Shown one piece after another: positions 1 to 8,996 of a stretch of DNA of 64,000 nt. Within the stretch, counting starts at the first letter, position 1. Every line of letters begins with the position of its first letter. Made by a program: the position numbers and the translations under genes. The stretch covers positions 1 to 64,000 of the forward strand of contig OMIV01000343.1 in the NCBI GenBank assembly GCA_900299185.1, in the 5' to 3' direction. The notes beneath the pieces were generated by a model that saw only the letters and a list, made by a program, of their open reading frames with translations, was not told the origin of the DNA and made no database searches. This DNA is from Planctomycetaceae bacterium. GTDB taxonomy: Bacteria; Planctomycetota; Planctomycetia; Planctomycetales; Planctomycetaceae.

Positions 1-1542
1 TGCTTGAGTACCGACTGCTCCCGTTCCGCGACCGACTGCAGAGCCCGCTCCGGTGCCGGTGCCAATTGTCCCCACAACTCCGGGAGAAAGTCCGGCGGTA
101 CCGGCATCGCCGAGCTGAGGTTGTCCGCTTCCCGTGCCGGGGCGAGCGACGCCTCCGGTGCTTCTTGTCACCGCGCCACTCGTTGAGCTTGCAACATTGG
201 TGGCTGTGCCTGTCGATGCTGCAGAACCGAGAGGCACACTCGCCGCCGTTCCCCGAGTCGCAGCACTTGCGGCTGATTCTCCGACTTGAGGTGCTCCGAC
301 GCCCGACGCGCTGGCGACTTGAACGGTCTGAGCAGGGCTATTCGCTGCTTGACCCGTGCGTGCTGAGTTCCTGGCCATTGAGGCGGAACCACCGGCGCTC
401 GGGGCCGAGCTTGATGAGGCACTGCTGTCGTTGGAACGAGCGACTTTGGAGCCGCTGATGCTCGGAGCCCCCGCCGAAGAAGGGGCATTCGTTGCGGCTT
501 GTTGGCCTCCGGTGATTCCCGCCAGTGCGGCTGCGGCTTGCTGTCTTTCAACTTCGGCGCGTTGTTCTTGAGCGGTGAGTTGCTTGGCCTTTGCTGCACT
601 CGAAACCGACACGTTTTCTGGTGCCTGTGACGTCACTGCTTGAACTGCGGATGTATTGCGGTCAGGAGTTGCGCGCGAACGAGGATCATTCTGCTGCGGC
701 TTCGATTCGCTGCGTTGAGCCTCAAGCTTTGCGGCCTCAACTTGCTGAGCCGTCGATGCGACTTCTGTGAGTCGGCGCTGGGCCTGCATGGCCTGGGCGA
801 TGCGCTTGTCTTGTTCAACCTTGGCTGCCAGTTCGACTTGCTTTTGTTCCTGTGTTTTTAGCTCAGGCTGCGCGATCGGTTGAGGTTGCTTGAGTTCTCG
901 CTCACGTTGTTGCCGTTCGAGTTCGGCTTGTTGTTCTTGGGCAAGTTTGACTTGCTGCTCTTGTCGTTGTGGCGTGTCGAGCTTGGCGATGTCGACTGGT
1001 CGCTCAACGGCCTGTTCTTGCGGACGATTGGCTTCGACGGCTTGAGCTTGCTGTCTGTCGAGTTCAAGTTGTCGCTCGGGTGTGGCGACCTCGGCGGGTT
1101 GCTCCCAAGCCGCTTGATCAGGAGCGTTACCGTGATCCGGAAGTTGCAATTCTTCCAGCGGTCGCCCCGGCAATTCATCCGCTTGAGCTTCGAGTTGCAG
1201 CGGAACTTTCAATCCCAGCGTTTGCATCGACAGGCAAAGCAGCAGGTGCAATATCAAACTGATGGTGATGGCCCATTGCAGGCGTTGCATCAGCACGCTG
1301 CGAACTACGTAGGTCGCGATAAACATGGCCGCAGACAACGTCAGTGACCAACCGACTTGCCCCGCAAAATGATTCATTCCCGGAAGCGGTGTCGATGTTG
1401 TCGACGAGTACCGCAGCCACATTCCAACAAACGCCAGAATGCCACTGACTCCCGACAAACCAAATGCAGTGACACTCAACGCACGAGCTTGCTTCGCTCG
1501 TTGCTGATGTTCTGCCGCCGGTAGCCAGAGTTCGGTTTGCAT
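1..1542 (-). CDS. Large Q-rich membrane-anchored protein, N-terminal part (cut by window edge)
   Basis: An open frame runs without a stop from an ATG at 1542 to the window edge, giving the first 514 residues of a longer protein. Three hydrophobic segments lie near residues 21-43, 62-81 and 89-107. A Gln/Glu/Ala-rich stretch (about 115-300, likely coiled coil, repeated QQ and RQQ steps) follows, and then a Ser/Gly/Ala/Thr-rich low-complexity region to the edge. The frame was chosen over overlapping ones because it alone gives clean membrane helices and a continuous reading of 1.5 kb. No catalytic domain is visible in this part, so the function is unknown. The layout fits a planctomycete membrane protein with a long flexible linker before a C-terminal domain that lies outside the window. 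Confidence 0.75.
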   Translation of the reverse strand, partial: MQTELWLPAAEHQQRAKQARALSVTAFGLSGVSGILAFVGMWLRYSSTTSTPLPGMNHFAGQVGWSLTLSAAMFIATYVVRSVLMQRLQWAITISLILHLLLCLSMQTLGLKVPLQLEAQADELPGRPLEELQLPDHGNAPDQAAWEQPAEVATPERQLELDRQQAQAVEANRPQEQAVERPVDIAKLDTPQRQEQQVKLAQEQQAELERQQRERELKQPQPIAQPELKTQEQKQVELAAKVEQDKRIAQAMQAQRRLTEVASTAQQVEAAKLEAQRSESKPQQNDPRSRATPDRNTSAVQAVTSQAPENVSVSSAAKAKQLTAQEQRAEVERQQAAAALAGITGGQQAATNAPSSAGAPSISGSKVARSNDSSASSSSAPSAGGSASMARNSARTGQAANSPAQTVQVASASGVGAPQVGESAASAATRGTAASVPLGSAASTGTATNVASSTSGAVTRSTGGVARPGTGSGQPQLGDAGTAGLSPGVVGTIGTGTGAGSAVGRGTGAVGTQA

Positions 1543-1884
1543 AGTTGACGTCGAGCAAGAGCTGTTTGAGTGAGCGGACTGCAATCAATCGGTCTGCAAC
1601 TTAGTAGTGACTGTCGAGAGGTTTCGATCGGCACCTTTCCCGATCAGTCAGGGAGAGTGTTGTGATAACGAATGAGTGATCGCCGCTGGCTTTCGTCGCG
1701 GGACAATCTGTCTGGAGTCATCGCTTCGCACAATGGCTGCCGTGAGTCAGGAGAGCGCCAATTCAAACCTCGGTTGCAGTTCAGTGTTTGAAGACCACAA
1801 TCCGACGCGCGTTGGGTTGTGGCGAACGGTCGCTCAGTCCTCATTCACATTCACGGCTCACTCTGCCGGGATTAGGAGCACTCG
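1543..1884. other. Divergent intergenic region
   Basis: This gap lies between the leftward Q-rich protein and the rightward RDD gene and must hold both promoters. I see no convincing -10/-35 pair, tRNA, terminator or repeat. The only clear signal is an AGGAG ribosome-binding site just before 1885. Confidence 0.5.
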
Positions 1885-2595
1885 ATGATCAGCTTTGATT
1901 GTCCGAACTGTGGCAAGAACCTGAAGACCAAGGACGACAAAGCCGGCATGAAGTCGCGCTGTCCTCAGTGCAGCGAGATCATCGAGATTCCCCAAGCGGA
2001 CGGTGGTGGGGCTGCTGATGACAATCCCTATGCATATGACGCTGGCGACGGGAAAGATGATGGCACCAAGGAATGCCCGGCTTGCGGCGAAACGATTCAA
2101 GCTGCTGCCGTAAAGTGCAAGCACTGTGGTGAGATGTTGAAGAAGTCGCGTCGAAGCGGCTCACAAGAGTGCGCAGGCTTCTTTACGAGATTCTGTGCGG
2201 CGTTTATCGATGGCTTCATTGTCAACATCATCAACTTCGGAGTTGGGTTCGCGATCGGATTGGTTGTCGCCGTTCTGGCTGGTGGTCAAGGGGGTGACGG
2301 AGCCGCGGGGATCGCACAGGCGCTCGGAGGATTGGCGGGCCTGATCGTGCAGTGGTTGTACTCCGCAATCCAAGAGAGTTCGGAAGCTCAAGCAACCATC
2401 GGCAAGCGGGCACTTGGAATCATTGTTACAGACATTGATGGCAACCGACTGTCGTTTGGTCGGGCAACGGGCCGACACTTTGCCAAGATCCCCTCCGCCA
2501 TGATCTGTTTGATCGGCTTCATCATGGCAGCCTTTACGGAAAAGAAGCAGGCCTTGCATGACATGATTGCTGGATGCTTAGTCGTGCGAAAATAA
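1885..2595 (+). CDS. RDD family membrane protein with two zinc ribbons
   Basis: This 236-residue protein begins with a zinc ribbon (C6-x2-C9, C26-x2-C29), followed by a second ribbon (C64-x2-C67, C78-x2-C81). An RDD domain then spans about residues 97-235. The RDD signature is visible as the Arg/Asp pair around 102-109 and the KQALHDMIAG tail. Membrane helices lie near 108-131, 147-165 and 203-219. RDD proteins are integral membrane proteins of mostly unknown function, some linked to ion exchange. The cytoplasmic zinc ribbons are a frequent planctomycete addition and suggest a binding or sensing role. An AGGAG site 7 bases before the ATG supports the start. The next gene starts about 170 bases downstream on the same strand. 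Confidence 0.85.
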   Translation: MISFDCPNCGKNLKTKDDKAGMKSRCPQCSEIIEIPQADGGGAADDNPYAYDAGDGKDDGTKECPACGETIQAAAVKCKHCGEMLKKSRRSGSQECAGFFTRFCAAFIDGFIVNIINFGVGFAIGLVVAVLAGGQGGDGAAGIAQALGGLAGLIVQWLYSAIQESSEAQATIGKRALGIIVTDIDGNRLSFGRATGRHFAKIPSAMICLIGFIMAAFTEKKQALHDMIAGCLVVRK

Positions 2596-2763
2596 CGAAC
2601 GCACCTTGGCAATCAGCCGATGGCCTGCAATTGGGACTGGTGTCGCGAGACGACGCTCTCCGAGTTGTCGTTGGCACAAATTCGCTTTCGAGTGGATCTC
2701 AATTCTGAAGTCGAGCTCGGAACGTTGCGGGCCGTTGTTGGTCACTTTTCGAAAGGACTCGTT

Positions 2764-4428
2764 GTGAACCCTGAACCTGCCCCGGAAGTTTTGGCAGCGC
2801 GCTCGACCTCTAGCTGGGGGGCGTTTCGGTTCGATGTGCTGGGAGTAATTCTGACAGTCGGCGGGGTGTTGGAGACTGGTGTTTGGAACTTCTTTGCTCC
2901 GGATCGAACTTATCAAGTCTTTATGTCGCTGCCGGTGGTCTCGGCGCTGGCCTTGGCTTTGGTGCTGTGGTGGTTGCTCGGAGGCGGCCGTAAGTGGAGC
3001 ATCGTTCGGAGACGTCTGGTCGTTCTGCTGGTCCTGGGGCTGGGCTACCGTTTCACCTTCAGGTTTGAAAACTTTGAAGGCGACATGATGCCGCGGTTTG
3101 CTTGGCGTTGGACGCCAACGGCTGCGGAAAAGTTGGCCGAGTTCTTAGGCAAGAATCCTGCGTTGGCTGCCGAAACGATTCAGACTGCTCAAGAGCCCTC
3201 ACCTAAGAATTTGCCCGACGCTGAGGCCAGCAATTCGGCGAAAGTTGACGAGCCTCAGTTGCTCATCACCGATCGAGATTGGCCAGCCTTCCGAGGGGCA
3301 GCGCGAGACGGTTCGGTCACTGATCCCGAAGCTCGATTTGATTGGAGCAAGGCACCTCAAGAGTTGTGGCGTCATCCGATCGGTGCAGGCTGGTCGTCGT
3401 TCTCGGTGGTCGACAAGTTCGCGTTTACTCAAGAGCAGCGGGGCGAGTCGGAAGTTGTCGTGTGTTACGAAGCCGAGACAGGAAAGCAGGTCTGGGTTCA
3501 TAGCGACTCGGCCAAGTTCGACGAGCCCATGGGCGGACCAGGTCCGCGTGCGACTCCCACGATCCATGCTTCCAAGGTCTATGCGCTGGGTGCCACCGGC
3601 ATTCTGAATTGCTTGGATGCCCTCACGGGGAAGTCGGTCTGGCGCCGCAAAATTTTGGAAGACGCTGGGGCGAAGAATATCGATTGGGCGATGGCCGGTT
3701 CCCCACTCGTGCTGGATGATTGGATCGTCGTTAATCCGGGTGGACCAGACGGACGTGGAGTGGTGGCTTATCACCATCTGACCGGAGAACGAGTTTGGTC
3801 CGGCGGCAGCGACCAAGCTTCCTACGCAGCTCCGAAACTCGCGACTCTGGCAGGCACTCGGCAAGTTCTGATTTTCGATGGCATTGGTCTGGCAGGTCAC
3901 TCTGTGGAAAACGGCCAACAGCTTTGGAAACTCGATTGGAGCAACAACCCCAAGGTCAATGCGATCGAACCGGCCATCATCGACGAGCAATCGTTACTCA
4001 TTGGTAGCGGGTATGATCGCGGCGGCGCATTGGTGCGAATTGAACGTGACGGAGAGAAGTGGAAGGCCAGCACGGCCTGGACCGTGAAGCAGTTCCGACT
4101 CAAGTTCAATGCGCCAGTGGTGCGAGATGGTTTTGGTTACGGTCTCGACGAACGGGTGATGGTCTGTGTCGAATTGAAAGACGGCGCTGTGAAATGGCGT
4201 AACGGACGATACGGCTATGGTCAGATTCTGCGTGTCGGCGAAGAGATCGTCGTGCTCGCTGAAAGTGGCGAAGTCGCGATCGTGAAGGCCACATCGGAGC
4301 GATATGAGGAGGTCTTGAAGTTCCCTGCCATCTCCGGCAAGACCTGGAATCACCCCGTGGTCTGCCGAGACTTGCTGCTCGTTCGCAACGGCGAAGAGGC
4401 CGCTTGTTTCCGACTCGCTCGACGTTGA
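2764..4428 (+). CDS. Membrane-anchored PQQ/BamB-like beta-propeller protein
   Basis: Starting at GTG 2764 the product is 554 residues; an ATG at 2620 would add 48 poorly structured residues. GTG is preferred because AAAGGA lies 6 bases before it and the upstream ATG has no such site. The N-terminus has three hydrophobic segments (about 20-38, 53-71, 81-93). The rest is a propeller with repeated blade motifs of the type A-x2-TG-x3-W (for example AETGKQVW and ALTGKSVW). Such PQQ-like propellers occur as sugar or alcohol dehydrogenase-like enzymes and as scaffold proteins. I see no clear cofactor or metal site, so an enzymatic role is not supported. It is probably an extracytoplasmic binding or scaffold protein, a common planctomycete type. 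Confidence 0.82.
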   Translation: MNPEPAPEVLAARSTSSWGAFRFDVLGVILTVGGVLETGVWNFFAPDRTYQVFMSLPVVSALALALVLWWLLGGGRKWSIVRRRLVVLLVLGLGYRFTFRFENFEGDMMPRFAWRWTPTAAEKLAEFLGKNPALAAETIQTAQEPSPKNLPDAEASNSAKVDEPQLLITDRDWPAFRGAARDGSVTDPEARFDWSKAPQELWRHPIGAGWSSFSVVDKFAFTQEQRGESEVVVCYEAETGKQVWVHSDSAKFDEPMGGPGPRATPTIHASKVYALGATGILNCLDALTGKSVWRRKILEDAGAKNIDWAMAGSPLVLDDWIVVNPGGPDGRGVVAYHHLTGERVWSGGSDQASYAAPKLATLAGTRQVLIFDGIGLAGHSVENGQQLWKLDWSNNPKVNAIEPAIIDEQSLLIGSGYDRGGALVRIERDGEKWKASTAWTVKQFRLKFNAPVVRDGFGYGLDERVMVCVELKDGAVKWRNGRYGYGQILRVGEEIVVLAESGEVAIVKATSERYEEVLKFPAISGKTWNHPVVCRDLLLVRNGEEAACFRLARR

Positions 4429-4468
4429 GTGCCTTGTCATCGGCACGATTTGTTGAGTTCAGCAACTC

Positions 4469-4888
4469 TCACAACTTGAAGCGAGGGTCGAGTCGAGCGT
4501 CATTCATATTGATGATTTCGAGGCATTCAAAGACGGCATCGAAATCATGCCCCTCGTCCAGAGCCCAGTTGATGATGTTGAGATTCTCATCACCGGCTTG
4601 GTATCGATCGATGATCTCGCAGGTCAGTCGGTCCACTACGATGGCTTGGTGGAAAACACCGAAGCTGCGGCGACCGAACTCGGGCCAACGTCGCTGGCCG
4701 ATCAAATGCTCGACGTGCCGGTATCTCACGAAGATGGTCCAGTGATTCTGGTACCAATCCAGGAATGAAGACTCGCCGAGATCCCGACCGCACTTCTCGC
4801 TTTCAATCCAGCGATGGCGACGAGCTTCTTCAAAGGCTGCTTCAAAGACACTGACTACATCAGAGTCTAAATCACAGAGTAGTTCCAT
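4469..4888 (-). CDS. Conserved-looking hypothetical protein, 139 aa
   Basis: This 139-residue acidic, Trp-rich soluble protein has no signal peptide or membrane segment. It faces the propeller gene, ending 40 bases from its stop. The composition is balanced, with well-placed aromatic and charged residues (WYQNHW, DWYQ, repeated DRY/DRL segments), which is unlike the Arg/Ser-rich antisense frames nearby, so I take it as real. I recognise no domain. There is no strong ribosome-binding site before the chosen ATG. Confidence 0.5.
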   Translation of the reverse strand: MELLCDLDSDVVSVFEAAFEEARRHRWIESEKCGRDLGESSFLDWYQNHWTIFVRYRHVEHLIGQRRWPEFGRRSFGVFHQAIVVDRLTCEIIDRYQAGDENLNIINWALDEGHDFDAVFECLEIINMNDARLDPRFKL

Positions 4889-5065
4889 TTGTCACACTTC
4901 GACGAGGGCTGTTCGAACTGTGGATGCACCGCTATGGGAAGACTGAAGATGAGCTTTTATTCGAAGGCTCTCGGAACACTCAACACCACAGTTCGCGAAA
5001 GTTGCCTAACTCTGAAACACCTCAATCCATTTCTGCAAGTGACCGACCTGAGCCTAAAAAGAAAA

Positions 5066-5090
5066 ACGCCCGCGAAGTCGCGGGCGTTTG
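5066..5090 (-). terminator. Rho-independent terminator, usable on both strands
   Basis: The stem ACGCCCGCG / CGCGGGCGT (about 9 bp, tight AAGT loop) is followed by T-rich sequence on both sides: tttgttt rightward and TTTTTCTTTTT leftward. It lies about 40 bases after the stop of the leftward gene at 5131-5643, so it most likely ends that transcript. Confidence 0.85.
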
Positions 5091-5130
5091 TTTGATGCTG
5101 GGTGACTTTTTGCGACTTGTGACAAGTCAA

Positions 5131-5643
5131 TTACTTGTCGACGTTGGCTTCTCGGAATGGGAAGTTGTCGATAGGGGCCAGTGCCAGTGGTGCAACCTTT
5201 TGTTGAGTGATGCGGTACGGCACAGCGTATGCGCCAACTCGTCCTGAATTGAGTTCTGCGACATAGACTGCGCTGGCACCGAATTGTGCTGAACCACGAG
5301 CCTGAAGGTCAGCGAGACCGGCGGAGATTGCGTAGTGTGGTTCGCCACCACCGCCGACGTTGAAATCTTCGGCCACGTTGCGGAAGTAGTAGTTCATGAA
5401 CTCGGTCACGCCGCCCTTGCCTTTACCTAAGCAGGCGCCCGTCAATCGACCAGTGAGGAAGTCCAACACAAACACACCTTCGTTGCCGATGCCGATCGGG
5501 GTGGTGATCAGTGCGAACTTTTGATTGCGGTCTGCGCTGGATGCGCGAAGTGGTTCGTGAGGCCACAAGGACGAAATCGCAATCCCTGCAATCAATCCCA
5601 ATACCAACCACGCGAAGCGACCATCTTGTCGAGCGATCTTCAT
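5131..5643 (-). CDS. Hypothetical protein with N-terminal membrane anchor, 170 aa
   Basis: The 170-residue product has a hydrophobic segment at about 11-27 (signal anchor or uncleaved signal), followed by a soluble domain rich in Gly, Ala and Phe. The mature part alternates short beta-like segments (FALITTPIGIG, VFVLDFLTGRLTGA, SAVYVAELNSGRVGAY), which suggests a beta-propeller fragment or a small beta domain. A GGGAG site lies about 9 bases before the ATG, and a strong terminator follows the stop. It appears to be a single-gene transcript. I do not know its function; it looks like a conserved planctomycete envelope protein. Confidence 0.7.
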   Translation of the reverse strand: MKIARQDGRFAWLVLGLIAGIAISSLWPHEPLRASSADRNQKFALITTPIGIGNEGVFVLDFLTGRLTGACLGKGKGGVTEFMNYYFRNVAEDFNVGGGGEPHYAISAGLADLQARGSAQFGASAVYVAELNSGRVGAYAVPYRITQQKVAPLALAPIDNFPFREANVDK

Positions 5644-5942
5644 CGCAACTTCTCCCGATTCTGCGGAACGAGTGGCATTCGAACCAACACCATTGGGTTC
5701 GATTTCACCGAACTCTAAGCGCTGGTACTAAACGAGAATAGCCGGATCGCCTCAACTCGCAGACGCGGCATGGCCTTCAAATTCGATTGATCGATGGATT
5801 GGCTTTCATGATCAGCGATGCTGGCGTCGTAACTTTGGCTCGTTGCGTAAGACTAGATTGGGCCTTAAGAGGCATACGATGTCTGCTGATATTGAATCAC
5901 AGATACTTCGATCTGATGTGTCGTTCTGAAGGAAGATGTTTC

Positions 5943-6938
5943 ATGCGTTTTGCTACGAGCCACCCACAACAGAGACGAAGGCTTCGAGGTTGGTTCTTCG
6001 TCATGATGTTTATCTGCTGTGTGGCCCCGATGGTGTTGGTTCGGGCTCAGGACACGCAGTCGGAACCAGTCGTTGCGAATCCTGAAACGAAAGCGGTTGA
6101 GGCTGCTCCACCAGCCGCCGTGACAACTAGCAAGAAGTCGGTGGCCTTGCCTTCGGTTTGGGATCTGGCAGTGCAAGGCGGCATCTTCATGGTCCCAATT
6201 GCGATCTGTTCGATCGTCGTTGCGGCCTTTGGCATCGAGCGTTGGATGGCTTTGCGAACGACGAAGATTGCGCCGCCTGAGTTGATCGCGAGATTGCATG
6301 CTCTCAGCACAGAAGAGAAGGGCATTGATCCTCGTCAGGCTTACGAAGTCTGCCGTGAGTTCCCATCGCCGTTGGCTCGGATCATCGAGATGGGGATCTT
6401 GAAAGTTGGCCGCCCGCATTCGGAGCTAGAGAAAGCCGTGGAAGACTCGGCCGCACGCGAAGCCGACGATATGGCTGGGAACATCAAACCCATCAATACC
6501 GCCGCTGTCTTAGGTCCGCAGTTAGGTCTGATCGGTACGGTACAAGGCATGATCATGGCCTTCATGGTCACGAGCACGACAACTGCCACTGGAGCAGCTA
6601 AGGGGCAAGAACTCGCGGCTGGCATTTACACGGCGCTCGTGACGACGTTCGCCGGGCTGTGTGTTTCGATCCCGGCAATTATCGTCGCGACACTTCTAGA
6701 AAGTCGCATCGAGCGGTTGCTAAGAGGCATGGAAAATGTCTTCGATCATGTGTTGCCACAGTTCGAACGCTTTGAAGGTAAGTATCGGGTCGCCTTGAAT
6801 AGCGATGCTTCTGGCGTCGTCTTGAAGGGAACTGCTGCTAAGCCAGTTGGTGGAAAAACTACAACCGAATCGGCGACGTCGACTACTTCTGCAACTCCCA
6901 AAAGTCTGTGGGGAGTCATGGGCAGTAAGGCCGAGTGA
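5943..6938 (+). CDS. MotA/TolQ/ExbB proton channel family protein
   Basis: From ATG 5943 the product is 331 residues; earlier in-frame ATGs at 5787 and later are unlikely, because a GAAGGAAG site sits directly upstream of 5943. There is a signal or anchor segment at about 15-35, then membrane helices near 75-97, 185-209 and 228-252. The family signature GPQLGLIGTVQGMI falls at about 191-204. ExbB/TolQ proteins form the stator of proton-driven machines that energise outer-membrane transport or envelope integrity, together with an ExbD/TolR partner. No ExbD gene is next to it, so the partner must be elsewhere. The Ala/Pro-rich stretch between the signal and the first core helix is typical of planctomycete members. 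A Ser/Thr-rich tail ends the protein. Confidence 0.9.
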   Translation: MRFATSHPQQRRRLRGWFFVMMFICCVAPMVLVRAQDTQSEPVVANPETKAVEAAPPAAVTTSKKSVALPSVWDLAVQGGIFMVPIAICSIVVAAFGIERWMALRTTKIAPPELIARLHALSTEEKGIDPRQAYEVCREFPSPLARIIEMGILKVGRPHSELEKAVEDSAAREADDMAGNIKPINTAAVLGPQLGLIGTVQGMIMAFMVTSTTTATGAAKGQELAAGIYTALVTTFAGLCVSIPAIIVATLLESRIERLLRGMENVFDHVLPQFERFEGKYRVALNSDASGVVLKGTAAKPVGGKTTTESATSTTSATPKSLWGVMGSKAE

Positions 6939-7373
6939 TGCGGATGCGGGGAGACTTCGTACCACGAAAGTTGATGGTTGAGCGGCAGACTTGGCTGATC
7001 GGTCACATGACCACCTGGATGGTATTGAGATCGCTCACCAACTGACTTTCGGGACCGAACTGACACGATGGTCTAACCGCTAACGATCGCCACAACTTCT
7101 GACGCATTCATGCCTTTCTCACGCGTTGACTTGGCAGAATGTCACGATTAGCGTTGTGCCAACCTGGCAGTTGACTCCGCTCTAACGCTTGCGTTTCACC
7201 ATTCTTGTCTGGGCATTCGCCGATTCGTCGCCGGTTTCACGTCTTCGAAATCTACCCTCGATTGCGTATCAGCCTGTTTCGTCGAATGTTCGGTACGTGC
7301 GACTCTGCATCGGCGGAGATTCCGCACCGAAAACGATCAGTCTCATTGGTCCCGCGACAAAAGGATTCACTCA
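6939..7373. other. Intergenic region upstream of the FHA gene
   Basis: These 435 bases lie between two rightward genes. I find no coding frame with sensible composition, no hairpin followed by T residues and no tRNA. It may contain the FHA gene promoter and a long leader. No ribosome-binding site stronger than the AAAGGA about 8 bases before 7374 is visible. Confidence 0.45.
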
Positions 7374-8495
7374 ATGATCAACGCCGTGCTCAAGGTCATT
7401 GGTGGTAAGCAGGATGGAAAACTGATTCCGCTGACGACGAAGAAGTTCTTGATCGGTCGAGAACAAGACTGCCATCTGCGCCCCAATAGCGACTCAGTGA
7501 GTCGTCATCATTGCGTCATCACATTGGACGACTTCTCGGTTCAAGTTCGTGACTTGGGAAGTTCCAACGGCACTTATCTCAACAACGTGCGCGTGCTTGG
7601 AATCCAACAAGCGATGTCGGGCGACCGACTCAAAATTGGAACTCTCGAATTTGAAGTTGTCAGCAACGCGAAGGCTCTGGTGGGAGCAGGTGCCGCAACG
7701 AGCGACATCAAGTCTTCGGGAACATCGTTCTCTTTGGACGAATTCGGATTGGAAGAAGTCGTACCTTCGCAAGAGACGGCAGTGGTGTCGTCGAAGACTG
7801 AAGATACCGTCGTTGTGAGTCCGGCTCAGCCGGCAGTTGCTTCTCAATCAGATCCAACTGAGAGCGATGATCTCAATCTCGATGCTCACCTGAATGACGA
7901 TGTTGAGCCTGCGACTGACGGTGCGGAGACAGTCGTCGAGAATCCCGATGACGCAGCGACTGCCTACGAAGATGCGCCAGCGATGCCGGGATATGACCCA
8001 TCCATGGCGGCGATGGGCATGCCTCAGGGAATGCCGCCTGGTATGCCAAACATGGGTTATCCAGGTTTTCCTCAGCCTCAAGCCTATCCGGGGTATGGAA
8101 TGCAGATGCCTCAGCCCGGCTATCCGTATGGCATGCCGCAGCAGCCGTATCCGGGCTACGGGATGCCGATGTCTCAACCGGGATATGGCATGCCGATGTA
8201 CGGAAGCATGCCCGGCGCGATGCCTTACGGCCAGCCCGGTTATCCGCAGCCCATGGGCTACGGCGCTTATCCGCAGGCCATGCCTCAAGCGGTACCGCAG
8301 GCCGTTCCACAACCAGAAGCTGCTCCAGAGCCACAAAAGTCGGCGCTTGATGCATTGCCTGTGAAGTTGCCGCCTCCAGAAGAGACAGGTGCGAAGGCTC
8401 CGGTCGTTGACCCCAACAAACCTGCTGAGGCACCGAAGGCACCAGCACCTAATCCCGCCGCTGACGTACTTAAGAAGTACATGAACCGCAGATAG
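7374..8495 (+). CDS. FHA domain protein with Met/Gly/Tyr/Pro-rich tail
   Basis: The 373-residue protein starts with an FHA domain (about 25-95) with all hallmark motifs: GR at 28-29, SRHH at 43-46 and DLGSSNGTYLN at 60-70. FHA domains bind phosphothreonine peptides, so a link to Ser/Thr kinase signalling is expected. An acidic Thr/Ser/Val-rich linker (about 110-200) follows. Residues 203-313 are a low-complexity region built from Met, Pro, Gly, Tyr and Gln, with repeats such as YPGYGM and QPGY. A Pro/Ala/Lys tail (about 320-373) ends the protein. No membrane segment is seen. The tail looks disordered and sticky and could mediate self-association; this is inference. The next gene begins 67 bases downstream and may be co-transcribed. 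Confidence 0.9.
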   Translation: MINAVLKVIGGKQDGKLIPLTTKKFLIGREQDCHLRPNSDSVSRHHCVITLDDFSVQVRDLGSSNGTYLNNVRVLGIQQAMSGDRLKIGTLEFEVVSNAKALVGAGAATSDIKSSGTSFSLDEFGLEEVVPSQETAVVSSKTEDTVVVSPAQPAVASQSDPTESDDLNLDAHLNDDVEPATDGAETVVENPDDAATAYEDAPAMPGYDPSMAAMGMPQGMPPGMPNMGYPGFPQPQAYPGYGMQMPQPGYPYGMPQQPYPGYGMPMSQPGYGMPMYGSMPGAMPYGQPGYPQPMGYGAYPQAMPQAVPQAVPQPEAAPEPQKSALDALPVKLPPPEETGAKAPVVDPNKPAEAPKAPAPNPAADVLKKYMNRR

Positions 8496-8562
8496 ATCTG
8501 CTTCAGCCTGGCACGATGAATTTGCAACTCTGCTCGATCACATTGCCTGTAAGGAGTAAGCC

Positions 8563-8760
8563 ATGTCCGATCCCGCCGAACAACAACGTCGCTACCGCGA
8601 GTTTCTTGATCTGATGCCGTTAACGCTCGCACTGGCCGGACTGCCGCAGAGTGAACTGGGCCGATATTTCTCTGAAGAGCAAATCGAAACTAGGTTGTTC
8701 GTACTACGTCACGCCTTCAAAGCGGCGCGAAGCTTGGCTCGCGAGATGGTGCTGAAGTAA
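8563..8760 (+). CDS. Small hypothetical protein, 65 aa
   Basis: A 65-residue charged, mostly helical protein without a signal peptide or membrane helix. A GTAAGGAGT ribosome-binding site lies 6 bases before the ATG, and a clean terminator follows the stop by about 30 bases, so the reading frame is well supported despite its size. It sits 67 bases after the FHA gene and is probably in the same transcript. I do not recognise a named domain. Confidence 0.75.
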   Translation: MSDPAEQQRRYREFLDLMPLTLALAGLPQSELGRYFSEEQIETRLFVLRHAFKAARSLAREMVLK

Positions 8761-8791
8761 TCGAATCAATCAGCTGATTTTGAACCCGCTG

Positions 8792-8826
8792 ACCGAAGTC
8801 ATTCATGTGACTTCGGTCTTTTCGTT
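8792..8826 (+). terminator. Rho-independent terminator after the FHA / small-protein pair
   Basis: The inverted repeat ACCGAAGTC / GACTTCGGT (9 bp, 8-base loop) is followed by CTTTTCGTT. It lies 31 bases after the stop of the 65-residue gene and closes that transcription unit. Confidence 0.85.
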
Positions 8827-8996
8827 AAACGACAGTTGGCGACCTGAATTTGGTCTCGCAATACTAGATCCCGATGCGATCCTGCTGATCCAGTCTTCCG
8901 CCTGCTTCCTGCTTGTAATTCCCACCTCTCATCCCGACTCATTGCTGGCCTGAGCCAACCCTTGTTGGGACTCGCCTAACTCCGGAGGAGCCTACC

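Noticed and set aside
8509-8527. TGGCAC followed by TTGCA, like a sigma-54 promoter before the 65-residue gene
   Set aside because: The spacing between the GG and GC elements is two bases too long for sigma-54.
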